Shown piece by piece: positions 11,470-23,489 of a stretch of 64,000 nt of DNA. The stretch spans positions 15,089,001 to 15,153,000 of the forward strand of contig BSBM01000994.1 of the NCBI GenBank assembly GCA_027924585.1. Reading direction: 5' to 3'. The notes under the pieces are model-generated. The model saw nothing but the letters and a program-made list of their open reading frames with translations. It did not search any database and was not told where the DNA came from. How positions within the stretch are numbered: position 1 is the stretch's first letter; each line of letters starts with the position of its first letter. The position numbers and the translations under genes were made by a program. The DNA is from Larix kaempferi (lineage: Eukaryota; Streptophyta; Pinopsida; Pinales; Pinaceae).

Positions 11470-11996
11470 TGATTCGCATGTGCCCAGGTGCACGAGGGGG
11501 ACAACAATCGATTGGATGAATCGAAATTGTTATGGTGGATGCATAAGAAATAGAATAAGCAAAGAAGGAATACACTACACATCTAAACACAAATACACAC
11601 ACAATATTCAGGAGTGCGAATTGTTCTTCTCTATTACTGGAAAATAGATAGATAAGATAAGATGTATGTTACAATATTTTACATCCTTAAATAGAGAATT
11701 TTAAGACGCTTGGGTGCCTTCCTATTACGTTCAGTTACAAGAGAAGTTAGAACGGTTCAGAAGTTCAACCGTTATAGTCGACTAGAAGACAGAGAGACAA
11801 TATTTCATAGTTCCTTAGTCGCTAGTCGACTTTGCATGTTGACGTCGTGAAACTATTGAGGTTGCTGAACTTGTCGAAGTCGCTTATTTTGTCAAAGAGG
11901 TGTCGAATTCGGAACTTGTGGAAGTTGTGCTGAATTCGATAGCTTGTCGCAATCGATGTTAGCATCCAACAATAATGCCAATTGCTGAGTGGATCA
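11470..11996 (-). repeat. Gypsy-2 5' LTR (right copy)
   Basis: 527 bp, homologous to 6329-6858, and followed directly by the TTTTG duplication (11997-12001). Confidence 0.93.
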
Positions 11997-12001
11997 TTTT
12001 G

Positions 12002-12029
12002 TGACACCCGAAGCGGGTGATTTTGAATC

Positions 12030-12061
<32 letters not shown>

Positions 12062-15000
12062 GTTTGTATGTATGTATGTATGTATGTATGTATGTATGAT
12101 TCTATCTCATCTTAAGAATGTTGTTATGTTTGGTAATTTATATCAGGTCATTTTTGGCTAACGATATGTTTATGTATGTTTTATTTTCCTACATTTGGTT
12201 AACGATATGGATGATCATTGTTGTGTGGAGGAGATAGTTGATGTAATCTAGGTAATCATGCATGTTTTACATGTTTATGTACACTTAACCTTGTAATGAG
12301 CAGGAATTGGTAGGAAACTTAGTTACTACTAACAAGGATGCTTGGATCATAAATGACCGTGGAGGTCATGTACACATTGGGTAAACTTAGATTGATTTAA
12401 TTCATTATGAATTTTATTTGGTGATCTTAATATTTAAGTTTATGGTGTGCGCGGGTCAAGGGAATCAAGACCTTGCAAATAAGACCATCAAATGGTAAAA
12501 TCTCACAACAAACACTTGGAAGTGAAATGTGGAGTTTCAAAGCAGATTAGATGACAATCCATGGAGGTTAGGGAATGAAGTCCTAAATCTATGGAAGATC
12601 AATACATAGATTCTTGGATCAATGGAATAGATAAGGGCATTGAGTCTTCAATCTACTAGAGCATAGAGTCCTAGTTATAAGGCAAGTACATGAATTCCTA
12701 ATGAGTGTGGAGGATGCGCAATAGGGGTGAGAAATATCTACTATCTAGTAGAAAAACACCACTCAGGGACTTCAATCAACCAAATGACCAAATGTAAATT
12801 AAAACTTACATTAATTTAATTTCAAATTACCCACATTGAAAGGGTTTTAAAAACAAATATTATTTTAATAAAAAGGGGGATTACTTATTTAAAATATAAT
12901 AATAAATAGAAAATAATATAAGAGGACACATGGCATGATCAATATTATAGTAATAAAGGTAATTTATTTAAATAAGAAAATTCTAAGAATGCCACCTCAA
13001 AGGACGATGATGAATAATAAGTATTTTGGAAATTAAATAAATATTTGAATTTTGCGTGAGGGGTGAAGTGTCACCCCACATAGAACCTATAAATAAAGAA
13101 TAACCTCCATGGTGTGAGGGGGAAACTAGAAGAGTACCTAGATGCTATTGAAATGGCTCTCGGATTTCTAAAATAAGTAATGTAGGCATATTTTATTGTG
13201 TTGAGGGTGAACTGAGTAGTCTGCGGGGAAAGAAGGATTACCTATATTCCATCTACTTTTGCACTCAAGTGTTGTTTGTGAGATTTTAGCTCAGGGGTTC
13301 TAGGGGGATAAGTTCTCCCTAGATAAGGTTGTGTGGAAAACCGAGTGGTCTTTGGGACTTGGAAAGTAAATATGGAAGAGAGCAAAACAACTGGTATTAT
13401 GTCAAAATTCAATTTTGCGAATATGTAGTTAACTTGAGTATTGATTAATTTTTTGCAGAAATATTTATTAGCTCTTTCCAATTTAATTTCATATTAATAA
13501 TGTGCTTATTTATCAGTATTTAAGCATGTTGTTTATGAGTTAATATATATGGGATTTCATGAATTAGATTAGTTGTAGATGTATATTTACATGTATATTG
13601 TTTAACAAATTGTATGGCAGCCATGAAAGTAAATCCACATGTAGGGGTTTAAAGTCATAAATGGTTGTTAGAGTTTGGGTTTAATTATTTTTGTAATGGT
13701 AACTCGGTCCTTGGAATGAAATAATTATTTTATGAACCTAGCATTGTTATCATTGAATGTAAATTTTTTTTCGAGATTAAAAACTCATACATTTATGGAA
13801 TTTAACTAATGGTATTCACATAATAGATTTATGGTTTTATGTATCTTTAGAAATTTGGTTTTTGGGGTGGTTCTATTGTGCATTAGTGCAACATCTAGGA
13901 GTATCCATTCCCTATGGACTTGGAAACCCTATTTTGATTATGATAAAAAGGTTTGCAAAACCGAGTGTTTAGATTTAGGCGAATTGAGGGAAATGTTGAT
14001 AGCCTATGTGGATTTTATAGTTGAAACATCAAATTTATTTTCATGTGTCTTCTCTTACAAAAAACCTATGAATGAGGTTAGTATCTACATGTTTGATTAA
14101 ATGTATGAATGACTAAATATGATATGAACCTTGTAAACTAATTATGTTTGAGGAATTTGTAAGAATATTAGCTACAATGAAGAATTAAATTTGAGGACAA
14201 TTCTAGGTTCTCATAAAAATGCATCTACAAGTGCTTAGAAGGAAATGAAGCTCTAGATAAGGTTGTATTTTGAATTTACGTGTTAGAATATAATAGAATA
14301 AGTATCCATTGTAGCTTAAGGATGGAATTCAGAAGTTGTAATAGTTGTAGGAATAATTATTTTGTACAGAGGGGTTTGCATAACAGGTTTCATGCAATAT
14401 GTTTGATGAAATGTATCAATGAGTTTTTTGTAGGATAAATATTTTTCTTCAAGTATGATGGTAGTTTAATTACTTATAGAGCAACATAATTGTATAGAAA
14501 CTAGTAATTCTTGCATAGAACTTATGAAATTCGATCTAGTTTAGGGAAAATGTAATTTATGGATCTAATTTCGTTCCAATTCAGCATAACTTCACCATGT
14601 ATCCATGCCATATAAGCTTGGAACCCCCATTTTTATTTGAATAAAAGCATTTTGAAAGTTCAATTCGAATGTCTAGGCCTTTTTCCAAACTACCAAGCAC
14701 ACTAGGGGATTCGCTCTACATTCTAAATTTGAGATTTGTTAATTTGTATGAGTTTACCTATTGAACTGAGGTGAAAAAATTAAGTTGTTGCATATATGAA
14801 TGAAATTGTTTGTTAAGATGCCTTAATGGATGTAGATTACATGTTGTTATGTGTATGTAGTAAAATCCCAATAAATTGCATGAGTATGTCACCTAAGAGT
14901 TGCTAAAAATGATTCAACGAACATACTTGTAATTTGTCATTTGTATTTAAAATAAAGTATAGGTATCAATAATCTTGTAGGATGAGTTGAGAGGTTAAGA

Positions 15001-15595
15001 AATATGGTGTTCGTTGATATCTCTTATGTTCTTGCAATGGTTGTTTGGTTTCCAAATATATGATTGTGTAATATGGTTAGTTTTCTTTTGTTAAATGTTG
15101 AATGTGACATCAGTCAAAATATGTAAATAGTGAGTGGTTGATGAATTTAGATATGGGAAAAGACAATTTATTATGATTTGAATGTTTTTGAAGATGTATT
15201 AAAATAAGAGAGGTAGTAGATTGTTGTTAATAAATTGAAATTACTTGTCATCTAAGAATGTTACCATTTTTATGTCAAACATGTTTTATGGATGAGTGTT
15301 GAGAGTTTAATCTATGACATCTTCCTCTCAACTTGTGAGAAAATGTATGCTTTAGGATGGGTTTGATATAAATTTAGTTCCATATTTATATTATACTAAT
15401 TTCACATTATGAATCTAATGTAATGATGAAATCATAATCTAGGCTTCCTTGTATTATTATAATATTAATGTATTTCATGAATATGATTACATATGATTAT
15501 GGAGTTAGACTTAAGATTAAAAAAAAGGTCGTATTTTTTTTAGTTTAACTTTTTACGTTTAGAATTTGTAAAGGTGGACCTTACATATGGTATCA
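12002..15595 (+). repeat. Gypsy-1 5' LTR, remaining 3594 bp
   Basis: It aligns with 24002-24337 joined to 35815-39174. It ends GGTGGACCTTACA, the same as the 3' LTR at 39174, and is followed two bases later by a primer-binding site. It is A+T-rich with only short reading frames, none recognisable as a protein. LTRs of this length are far above the few hundred bases common for chromoviruses. Confidence 0.9.
12030..12098. repeat. (TA)n/(TATG)n microsatellite
   Basis: About ten TA units pass into about twelve TATG units within the Gypsy-1 5' LTR. The 3' LTR has only a short ATATATG/TGTG tract at the same place (24188-24206), so this one expanded after insertion. Confidence 0.9.
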
Positions 15596-15597
15596 GA

Positions 15598-15609
15598 GCG
15601 GTTGCACTC
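15598..15609 (+). promoter_or_regulatory. Gypsy-1 primer-binding site
   Basis: TGGTATCAGAGC matches the complement of initiator methionine tRNA, two bases after the 5' LTR end. It fixes the LTR end and the + orientation. Confidence 0.92.
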
Positions 15610-15710
15610 TAGGACCTAGGGCTTGCATGTGAATTTTTTTGGTATAATTTTGTGATAATGATTGGAAAATGGAATTTAATATGTGAATCATTTGTTCAAG
15701 CTAGGTAAAC

Positions 15711-16069
15711 ATGGTAAGAGGAGAAAGACAGAGAAAGAGGAGGGAACCCTCACCTCCACCTACTCAAGTTAATGATTATGAGCAAATATCAATCAGGTAA
15801 GAAGGGGATATGATGTTATCCTTTCAGAGAAAGACAAAATATTTGATAAGTAGATCTTGAGGAAATCCCTCGATGCTTGGCTCATCCTCCCAAGAAGAAA
15901 TACAAGAAGTGCCATCTAATGGAGATGTGCATAGAGAGTGTGAAAAAGTTAAATTATCCATGTTTGATGGTACCATACAAGGGGAGGTAGAAGAAACTCA
16001 GTTGGAAAACATGTGCCTATGTTTTGAGTTTTGAAGTTATTCTAGCAATCAAAAGGGAAATTTGGCTAT
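15711..16069 (+). pseudogene. Gypsy-1 gag, first part
   Basis: ATG at 15711 opens a basic, proline-rich N-terminus (MVRGERQRKRREPSPPP). Stops follow within about 30 codons. Copia-C interrupts at 16075, and gag resumes at 19888. Assignment rests on position after the primer-binding site and on the zinc knuckle further on. Confidence 0.6.
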
Positions 16070-16074
16070 ATACC

Positions 16075-16752
16075 TGTGAAATTCTACAGGAGAGATCACT
16101 TTAGCTTGAACAAACCTCACAAATTCACTCAAGAATTACAAAGAAGAAGAGATAGAATAGAATCAATATTCACACATGAAACTCAAAGAATGTGGAAAAA
16201 TGTTGTAATTACATTCATCAGCTATAAGATGGAAGAAATATTGAGAGTAAAATAGAATGAATTCGATTACCCCAAAGGTGATTCAAATTCTCCTCAAGGA
16301 ATGGATTGGACTGCATTGGAACCATCACCCAATCAATGGTAGTGGCCACCGATAGTCAAGGATCAGTCAAATGTGAGTCTAACTGATGCATGTGTGTACT
16401 AATCAAGGGAACGAGACTCCAAGGGTGCATGACATACTCTCAATAGTCAAGTGGCACTCCGATAGAGACAACTGGGAGCTACGGTCAGTTAACTGAGCAA
16501 TCAATTAAAGAACTGACTGATCAATGTATGAACTAACTGAGGAGGTCCTATATGTGTGTAGTAGAGCGCATTAGTATCCAAATGATGAAAAAAATGCGCA
16601 CTAGGTATGTAGGAGGCCTACTAATGGCTAGAGATAGGATCGAGGGGGCTCAAAACTGAAGACTAGGTGCTAGGAGACTACTATACTTATGACTGGATGA
16701 ATGTAGTATGCATGCATGCAAATACAATAATGATGGTGAGAATATTCCAACA
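16075..16752 (-). repeat. Copia-C 3' LTR (left copy)
   Basis: Starts TGTGAAATTCTACAGG and ends ATATTCCAACA. Homologous to 19179-19882. Confidence 0.92.
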
Positions 16753-16766
16753 CCCCCCCCCCCCAC
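16753..16766 (-). promoter_or_regulatory. Copia-C polypurine tract (poly-G on - strand)
   Basis: A run of C, near unbroken, directly next to the 3' LTR reads as poly-G on the element strand. This is the expected place of the plus-strand primer. Confidence 0.7.
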
Positions 16767-16929
16767 ACAAGCAAGACTATGAGGAAACACGAGAACTAAA
16801 AAATAGTAGTGCCTTAGTAACTAAGACCAAATGTCACCCCGTACAACAATCTAAATAAAAATGTGAGGAAAGAGGGAAAACCCAGTGGGAAGAAATCCCC
16901 CCCTCAAGATAGACTATAAAAAGAAAATC

Positions 16930-17300
16930 AAGCATGTGCATCACTCACCCCAAGAAGGGATTGGAGGTAAGTGAAATTCTTCACCAAGAAGGACTTAGTG
17001 AAGATATCTGCAATATGCTCTTCCGTAGGACGGTAGAGCAGTGTGATGGTACGATCATGCACCAATCCTTAGATGTAATGCACGTGTATCTCAATATGTT
17101 TGGTTCTCTATCTCATAATTGGATCTGTACAGATCTTGATAGCACTCCGATTGTCACAATAGATGATTGGTGGAGTACTGGAGTGAATCCAAAACTCTGA
17201 AAATATTCCCCGCAACCGTATGTACTTTGTAAGAGAGTATAGTCCTTGTATCTTGGAGTTCCGATCTATTTTTTCTTTGAGATAGTGGATCTCCAACAAT
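16930..17300 (-). pseudogene. Copia-C RNase H C-terminus
   Basis: The - strand encodes PPIIYCDNRSAIKI, then an RTKHIEIHVHYI-like block with a stop, then EEHIADIFTKS. These are conserved closing motifs of copia RNase H. A junction near 17270-17300 joins it to the linker after the GAG-pre-integrase domain, marking the internal deletion. Confidence 0.85.
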
Positions 17301-18450
17301 ATCACTGGTGGATGCAAGAGTGATGGTATCCCATTTAGAAAGAGGAGTTGGATCTTTAGGTGCTAGATCTTTAGGTTCTTGTGCATATGGATCTAGCATT
17401 CGCTCTTTAGTGTGATCCTTCCCTTTCTCAACCTTGTTTTTCGAATGCTTTCCAATCAAGCAACCTTTATAGTTTCCTTTAGAAAACTTGATATTGGGTA
17501 GTCCTTCAACCATGTTTTGAGCGTGCATGTATTGCATCTACTTGTAGTAGTGGTGCCCAAATATTTCATGACGGAGTCTTCTCTCTTCATTTGCATGTGT
17601 GTGTAGAGGACTCTGTTTGGAGTAAGGTAGGAAGTGATAAAACTCATAAAGTTTTGAATTGTGATCAACAACACCTTTTGCAATTATGTTTCTAGTTGAC
17701 ATCTCTTATATTTAGACCTCATTTGGAGTGAATATCACCTTCTTGGGTTCTCCAGTATGGATCATCTGGTAGACTGAAACTAGGTTGGTAGTAAGAGTAG
17801 GGACATAGAGTACATAAGAGAAGTACCCATGCTCAAGGTTGATCCTTCCAATCCCCTTAGAGGAGACCTCATAATCATTCCCCAACAAGATTGAAGGGCC
17901 AACCAACTGTGGATTCGAAACCAGAGAAGAGATTCTTTGAAGCCGACATGTGTCTTGAAACTCCAGAATCAATGATGAAGGAGGAATCTTTTGAAGCACC
18001 TCCCATGAGTGCATGGAACCTCTCCTTGTCCTCAGATCTTGAATATTTAGCTTCTTTCCTCCTAGCACCAACAAGTACTAGAAGTTTGTTCTTCTCAAGT
18101 AGTTGAGCCATTAGATCTATTTTCCTTTTCATATAGGAACTCCTAGGATGGAATCCTCTATTACAGTAAGGACATTTGGATTTATCCTTTTGATATTGCA
18201 TGCCTCTCTTAGAATTCGAAGCCCCTTCTGAATGATAGGGAGCCTCTCTTGGCTTCTGCTCATTTGACTTTTCATCTTTTTCATTTTTCTTCCCTTTGGC
18301 ATTTGCATTCTGCCCTTCTGCAGCTGCAAGAGCTGAATCCATTCTTGGTTTAATCACTCCCATTTGCACTAGTTTGTCTTGCTCTTGAGAGAGAGACAGG
18401 ATGAATGTTGCAACAGTGGGAATTTTCCAATTTGGAATGGATAGTTTCAC
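17300..18450 (-). pseudogene. Copia-C nucleocapsid, protease and GAG-pre-integrase
   Basis: A zinc knuckle CPYCNRGFHPRSSY sits near 18170; its last ligand is tyrosine, not cysteine. The protease motif FIIDSGVSRHM is near 17960, with the catalytic DSG kept. The GAG-pre-integrase block (NYKGCLIGKHSKNK) is near 17460. Two frameshifts (near 17875 and 17700) and a few stops interrupt it. Confidence 0.85.
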
Positions 18451-18453
18451 TGA

Positions 18454-18903
18454 CTAGAAGGTGGAGACCAAAACTAAGTAATCAAGACCCAATTTTAAGA
18501 GAATGGCAAGAATGAGATTCTTCACTTCTTTCTCAATTCTATAATATTTTAGCTGAGAAACCAAATTTTTAATCCTTGTGAAGAACTCATTGATTGAGTC
18601 GAAACTACTGGGGCTCAGAGAGATAAGCTCATTTTCGAATTGGTGACCCTTCAAGTCATCTTTCTTCCCAAATAGAGTTTCTAGCTTGTACCAAAACTCT
18701 CTAGGATTTTTGAGATCAATGACATGAAAATGAAGATCATCGGAAATACTAAGGAGTTGCAGTCCAACTACTTCATCAAGTCTATCAAGATACTTTCATT
18801 TATCAATAGAACCCATAGGTTTGATTGTTGTCCTATTCAACACTCTAGAAAGACTTTCGGATTTCCATTCGAAATAGTTGAAGGAGCTAAGTTTTAGTTC
18901 CAT
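18454..18903 (-). pseudogene. Copia-C gag capsid region
   Basis: The probable start is the ATG at 18903, followed by MELKLSSFNYFEWKSE. This matches the NYFEWKS pattern near the gag start of plant copia elements. Stops are near 18790 and 18656, and TAG separates it from the nucleocapsid part. Confidence 0.8.
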
Positions 18904-19166
18904 GGTAGCTGCTGAATTCGAATCTGTAGATGGAATAACCTGCAAAACAAATGAAATTTTGACTAGATATTTGCTGCATAATCTAAAGAGCACTACTTTA
19001 GTACAGTGATCACTTTTGGCTAGACCCTTCACACCTGGCTAGACCTCACTGGATTGCTCCAGTGACACAATATCGATAGGATTTGCCGTGGAAATCCAGA
19101 GGATTTTGGTGCTCTATTGAAAAATAGTTGTTCAATAAATTGTTGCAACTCGAATAGTTGTAAAAA

Positions 19167-19178
19167 GCTCTGATACCA
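19167..19178 (-). promoter_or_regulatory. Copia-C primer-binding site
   Basis: The - strand reads TGGTATCAGAGC directly inside the 5' LTR, complementary to initiator methionine tRNA. Confidence 0.9.
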
Positions 19179-19882
19179 TGTGAAATTATACAGGAGAGAT
19201 CACTTTAGCTTGAACAAACCTCACAATTTCACTCAAGAATTGTAGAGAAGAAAAGATACAATAGAATCAATATTCACACATGAAAATCATAGAATGTGGA
19301 GAACTGTTGTAATTACATTCATTAGATGTAAGCTGGAAAAAATATTGAGAGTACAATAGAATTAATTTGATTACCCCAAAGGTGATTTGAATTCTCCTCA
19401 ATGAATGGCTTGGACTGCACTAGAACCATCACCCAATCAGTGCTAGTGCCACTGATAGTGAAGGATCAGCCAAATGTGAGTCTAACTAAGTCTAACTGAT
19501 GCATGTGAGATCTAAGAAAGGTAAGGAGATTCCAAGGGTGCATGACAGACTTTCAGTAGTCAAGTGGCACTCTGATATAGAGAATTGGGAGCTACAGTCA
19601 GTTATCTGAGCAATCATTGCAAGAACTGATTGATTAATGTATGAACTAATTGATGAGGTCCTAGATGTGTTTAGTAATCCGAATTAGTATCCAAATGATG
19701 AAAACAATGTGCACTAGGTGGGTAGGAGGCCTATTGATGGCTAGAGACAGACTTTAGTGGGATCAAAACTGAGGACTAGGTGCTGGGAGACTACCATACT
19801 GATGACTGGATGCACGCATGCATGCATGCAGAATGCATGAAATGCATGCAAATACATTAATGATGGTGAGAATATTCCAACA
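19179..19882 (-). repeat. Copia-C 5' LTR (right copy)
   Basis: 704 bp, homologous to 16075-16752. Extra length comes from a duplicated AAGTCTAACT near 19490 and ATGCATGC-type expansion near 19815-19850. Confidence 0.9.
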
Positions 19883-19887
19883 ATAAC

Positions 19888-20600
19888 AACTTAAGGAGAG
19901 TGCAACACTATGGCGGAGGAACTTGGAAAGTCAATTGGGATATTCCATCTCTACCTTGACTTGCAAACAATTTGAAGTTGAATTTTGAAAAAAATGTGTT
20001 TCACTAGAATAATTCAAGATAAAGTTGAATGATTTTCATTTTATTTAGCAACGAACTAAGACTATTCTTGAATATGAGGCTCAATTCATTGAGTTCCTTA
20101 GATATGCTTCACATCTTAATACTGGAAGCTTGAAGATAAACAAGTTTTTATATGGGTTTCAAATTCTTTGTTAAAGGAAAAAGTGCACATTTTGATGCCT
20201 ACCACATCGCAAGATATACTAGTACAAAAGGAAATAATAGCTGAAGAAAAAATGAAATAGAGAAAAGGTGGGGATAAAGCCCCCAATCCTACTATATTAT
20301 CTTTACATGGAAAACCTCCTCAGAGGGGAAACTAGGGAATAAACCATAAGGAAAGTGGTTTGCATTAGCGAGGGTTTCAAAAAATTCATTCTTCTAACAA
20401 CCGTAAAGATTATCCTAAACAAAAATTTCATCAAAGTGATGCTCAAATCCAAGAAACTATTCAAAGTTCAACACAATCTCCTAATAAAAAGGAAAAATTA
20501 ATAAGGTCTTCTCTGCTAGTCGATGTTGGAGTTGTGGATGGAAACATTATGAGTGAGATTTCCCTAAAAAAAGGATGAGGTATAGCCATATCGTGACCAT
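19888..20600 (+). pseudogene. Gypsy-1 gag, second part, with zinc knuckle
   Basis: Capsid-like text (AQFIEFLRYASHL near 20090) is followed by a CWSCGWKHYE knuckle at about 20524-20553. The final cysteine of C-x2-C-x4-H-x4-C has become phenylalanine, and a stop lies inside the motif. Several other stops are present. Confidence 0.75.
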
Positions 20601-20615
20601 ACTAATGTTAGAGAT

Positions 20616-21140
20616 ATGGGAAAATCCCATAGGATTCATGCAGTTGTGCATAATCATGAAGCTAAGCATCATTCTATAGTGCTTGAGACACAATGTAAGT
20701 TGAATGGTATGGCTATAACTATTTTAATTGATCCTGATGCAACTAAAAGTTTTGCTTCTCTTAATGCTTTATTAAAATGTAAACTAGTGGCCATAGAGCT
20801 AAATGATTTTGATCAGGTTGAGATGGACTTAGGTTGTTCCTAAAAAGTATATTCCATGGTGCATAAGTGTCCTTTGGACTCAGGCGTTTGCATCACACAT
20901 GTGAATTTGTATATAAAATCTCTTGGACATTACAATGTAATAATAGGGATGGATTGGCTTGAAGCCCACTAGGTTGTGCTCGATTGTCAAAGAAAAACAC
21001 TTCATTTTCTAAATGATGAGGGCTATTCTATGGTTCTCCAGAGTACAAAGAGACATGTTTGTTTGAGACTAATTTCATCTTTTCAAATAAAGCAAAGTAT
21101 TAGAAAATGATGCAAAATTTATGTTGTGATGGACTTAAAT
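20616..21140 (+). pseudogene. Gypsy-1 aspartic protease
   Basis: Open from ATG 20616 for 75 codons. The active-site region reads ITILIDPDATKSFAS, where the family usually has DSGAT, so the serine-glycine pair is lost. The distal protease motif IIGMDWLEAH occurs near 20945. Stops are at 20840 and beyond. Confidence 0.8.
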
Positions 21141-21159
21141 GAAGGAGATCTTTCATCCC

Positions 21160-22080
21160 TATAACACTATACTATTATTTCATAATTTACCGATGTCTTT
21201 CCAGATGAGTTGCCTAGCCTTCCTCCTAAACATGAGATTGAATTTTCCATAAAACTAAATCCTGGTACCGAACTAGTATATAAAACTCCTTACTGAATGT
21301 TTGTGCCTAAAATTAAAGAGTTGTAGGTGCAACTTCAAGAATTGTTTGATGAAGGTATGATTAGACCTAGTGTTTCTCCTTGGGGGTCTCCTATGATATT
21401 TGTAAAGGAGAAGGGTGGATCTCTTCGTCTGTGTATTTATTACAGATAGTTGAACTGGGTAACTATTAGAAATCAGTATCCTTTACTGCGTATTGATTAT
21501 CTATTTGATCAAATGAAAGGAGACAGAGTGTTTTCCAAGATCGATCTTCAATCTAGGTATCACCATATTAGAGTTAAGGAAGAGGATATTCCTAATAATC
21601 CTTTTTGAAATCCTTTTGGGTTATCTAACTATCCAAGATTGTTTATGATCTTGATGAATGGTGTCTTCTATAAGTACTTGGACAAATTTTCTTAAGTATT
21701 CCTTGATGATATTTTAATTTATTCCAAGACTACAAAAGAGCATGAGGAGCACTTATTATTGGTCTTGCAATGATTCAGAGAAAACAAGATTTATGCAAAA
21801 AATTCCAAATGATCTTTCTTCCAATCACAAATACATTAGCTTGGACATATTATTTATACTGAAGCAATTGTTGTTGACTCGACAAAAATTGATGCAATTT
21901 TAGAATGGCCAACACCATCTAATATGCATGAAGTGTGTAGCTTCATGGGTATGGAAGGATGTTACAAAATATTTGTGGAAGTATTTTCTAAAATAGCTAA
22001 CCCAATCACATCATTTCTTATGAAGGGATAAATATTTAAATGGACAGACGAGTGTGCTCAAGATTGTTCAAATCTCAAGC
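21160..22080 (+). pseudogene. Gypsy-1 reverse transcriptase
   Basis: Recognisable blocks in order: [13 protein letters not shown] (near 21380), [22 protein letters not shown], the catalytic box FLDDILIYS (near 21703), and ILEWPTPSNM (near 21900). About eight stops are present. The blocks identify Ty3/gypsy RT with confidence. Confidence 0.9.
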
Positions 22081-22085
22081 AATAT

Positions 22086-22490
22086 TTGACCTCAACTCCA
22101 ATATTAAATGTACCAAATATTGATAGGTCATTTGTAGTATGTACTGATGCATCCAAGGATGGATTTGGTATGGTACTATCTCAATATTGTAGGTTGATTT
22201 CTTATGCCTCTTGCAATTCAAGAGCACATGAAGAAAACTATGCAATGCATGATTTTGAATTAGCAAAGATAGTTCATGCTTTGCGACTTTGGAAAAATTA
22301 TCTAGTGGTAAAGAAATTTGAGTTAAAAACAAATCATAGAGGATTATAACATATATTTTATGAAAGTGATGTAAATGCTAGACAAAGACTATGGTCAGAT
22401 ATCTTGAGTGAATATGATTTTGACATAAATTACATCAAGGGTACTTTGAACACAGTATTTGATGCACTCAGTTGAATACCATGCATCTTC
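22086..22490 (+). pseudogene. Gypsy-1 RNase H
   Basis: FVVCTDASKDGFGMVL keeps the first catalytic aspartate. EENYAMHDFELAKIVHALRLW follows, then TNHRGL with the aspartate of TDH replaced by asparagine. A stop lies at 22347. Confidence 0.88.
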
Positions 22491-22549
22491 GCAGTAATTT
22501 TTTTGAAGGTTAATATACGAGATCACATTTTTAAGGGCACAAGATGAAG

Positions 22550-23400
22550 ATGATTGGTGTAAGGAAGTTAGAGATGTACTGTGTGGGAAAAATTCCTATA
22601 AAAACAAGATGGAGGGGTATTCTTGTGATGATGATAGTATGGTGAGATTCGTGAAGAAAATCGTAGACCTTGATAGAGATCAATTACATGAGATCATTTT
22701 GAATGAAGCTCACGATTCATTGTATATGGCTCAACCAGGTGTTCAAAAGATGTACGCTGATCTAAAACAAGTTTTCTTTTGTACTGGAATGAGGAAGGCC
22801 ATAGCTCTTTTTGTGGAAAAGTGTCTGTAATGCTAGTTGGTTAAGGAAAAGCATGGTAATATAGTGGGGTTGTTGCAATTGCACAACATCCTAGAGTCCA
22901 ATTGGGAGGAAATGTATATGTATTTTATAGTGTAATTACTTGAAACAATTAGGAGGCATAATTCAATTTTAGTAGTAGTAGACAAACTCACTAAGAGTGT
23001 CCATTTTATACATGTTAGAGATACTTATAAATCTCTTGGGATAACATAGGTATTTATCAAGCATATTATTAGTCTTCATGGTTTTCCTAAGAAAATCATA
23101 TCAAATAGAGCATCTTTCTTCATGGGAATATTTTGGACTAGCTTCCATGCAACTCTTCAAACCCAACTGCATGATATGCTACGAAAAACATGGTCAAATT
23201 GAGAGAGTGAATCAAGTTTTAGAGGATATGCTACAAATGTATGTGATCGATCAACAAACTAAGTGGGAAGATTATTTTCCTTTAGTGGAATTTGCCTATA
23301 ACAATAGCTATCATTGCTCTCTTGGTATGGCACCTTATGAGTTGTTGTATGGAATACCTTGTAGAACTTCCCTTAGTTAAGATAGGATAGAGCATAGAAT
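22550..23400 (+). pseudogene. Gypsy-1 integrase
   Basis: The HHCC region runs from about 22700 (EAHDSLYMAQPGVQKMY) to 22828. A frameshifted core follows, with LVVVDKLTKS-like text near 22975. The late core (ERVNQVLEDMLQMY, near 23200) and the SLGMAPYELLYG motif (near 23320) are open for 100 codons. Confidence 0.85.
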
Positions 23401-23489
23401 CTTGGTAGGACCCATGATGCTCCAAGAAATGGAGGAACATGTATCTCATATAAGGAAAAGATTGAAGCAAGCAAAAGATAGAAAAAAAG

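Larger units (their letters stand above)
6329..11996 (-). mobile_element. Gypsy-2: complete-length Ty3/gypsy element in Gypsy-1 5' LTR
   Basis: Length is 5668 bp, flanked by a perfect TTTTG duplication (6324-6328 and 11997-12001). LTRs are 530 and 527 bp, both TGAT...GGATCA. Reading right to left: primer-binding site, gag, zinc-knuckle region, protease, RT, RNase H, integrase. Multiple stops interrupt every domain. The LTRs differ at roughly 12 percent of sites in a 235-bp sample, about the same as its host Gypsy-1, so the two insertions may not be far apart in time. Confidence 0.95.
16075..19882 (-). mobile_element. Copia-C: internally deleted Ty1/copia element in Gypsy-1 gag
   Basis: It has two LTRs (678 and 704 bp, about 9 percent different in a 160-bp sample) and only 2426 bp between them. 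Gag, zinc knuckle, protease and GAG-pre-integrase are present. The sequence then jumps to the end of RNase H, so the integrase core and nearly all of RT are missing. Flanks are ATACC (16070-16074) and ATAAC (19883-19887), a four-of-five match to a target duplication. It would have needed enzymes from another element to move, unless the deletion came later. Confidence 0.92.

Noticed and set aside
13831-14100. 89-codon frame in the Gypsy-1 5' LTR
   Set aside because: The homologous 3' LTR region (37424-37700) does not keep the frame, so it is not a conserved gene.
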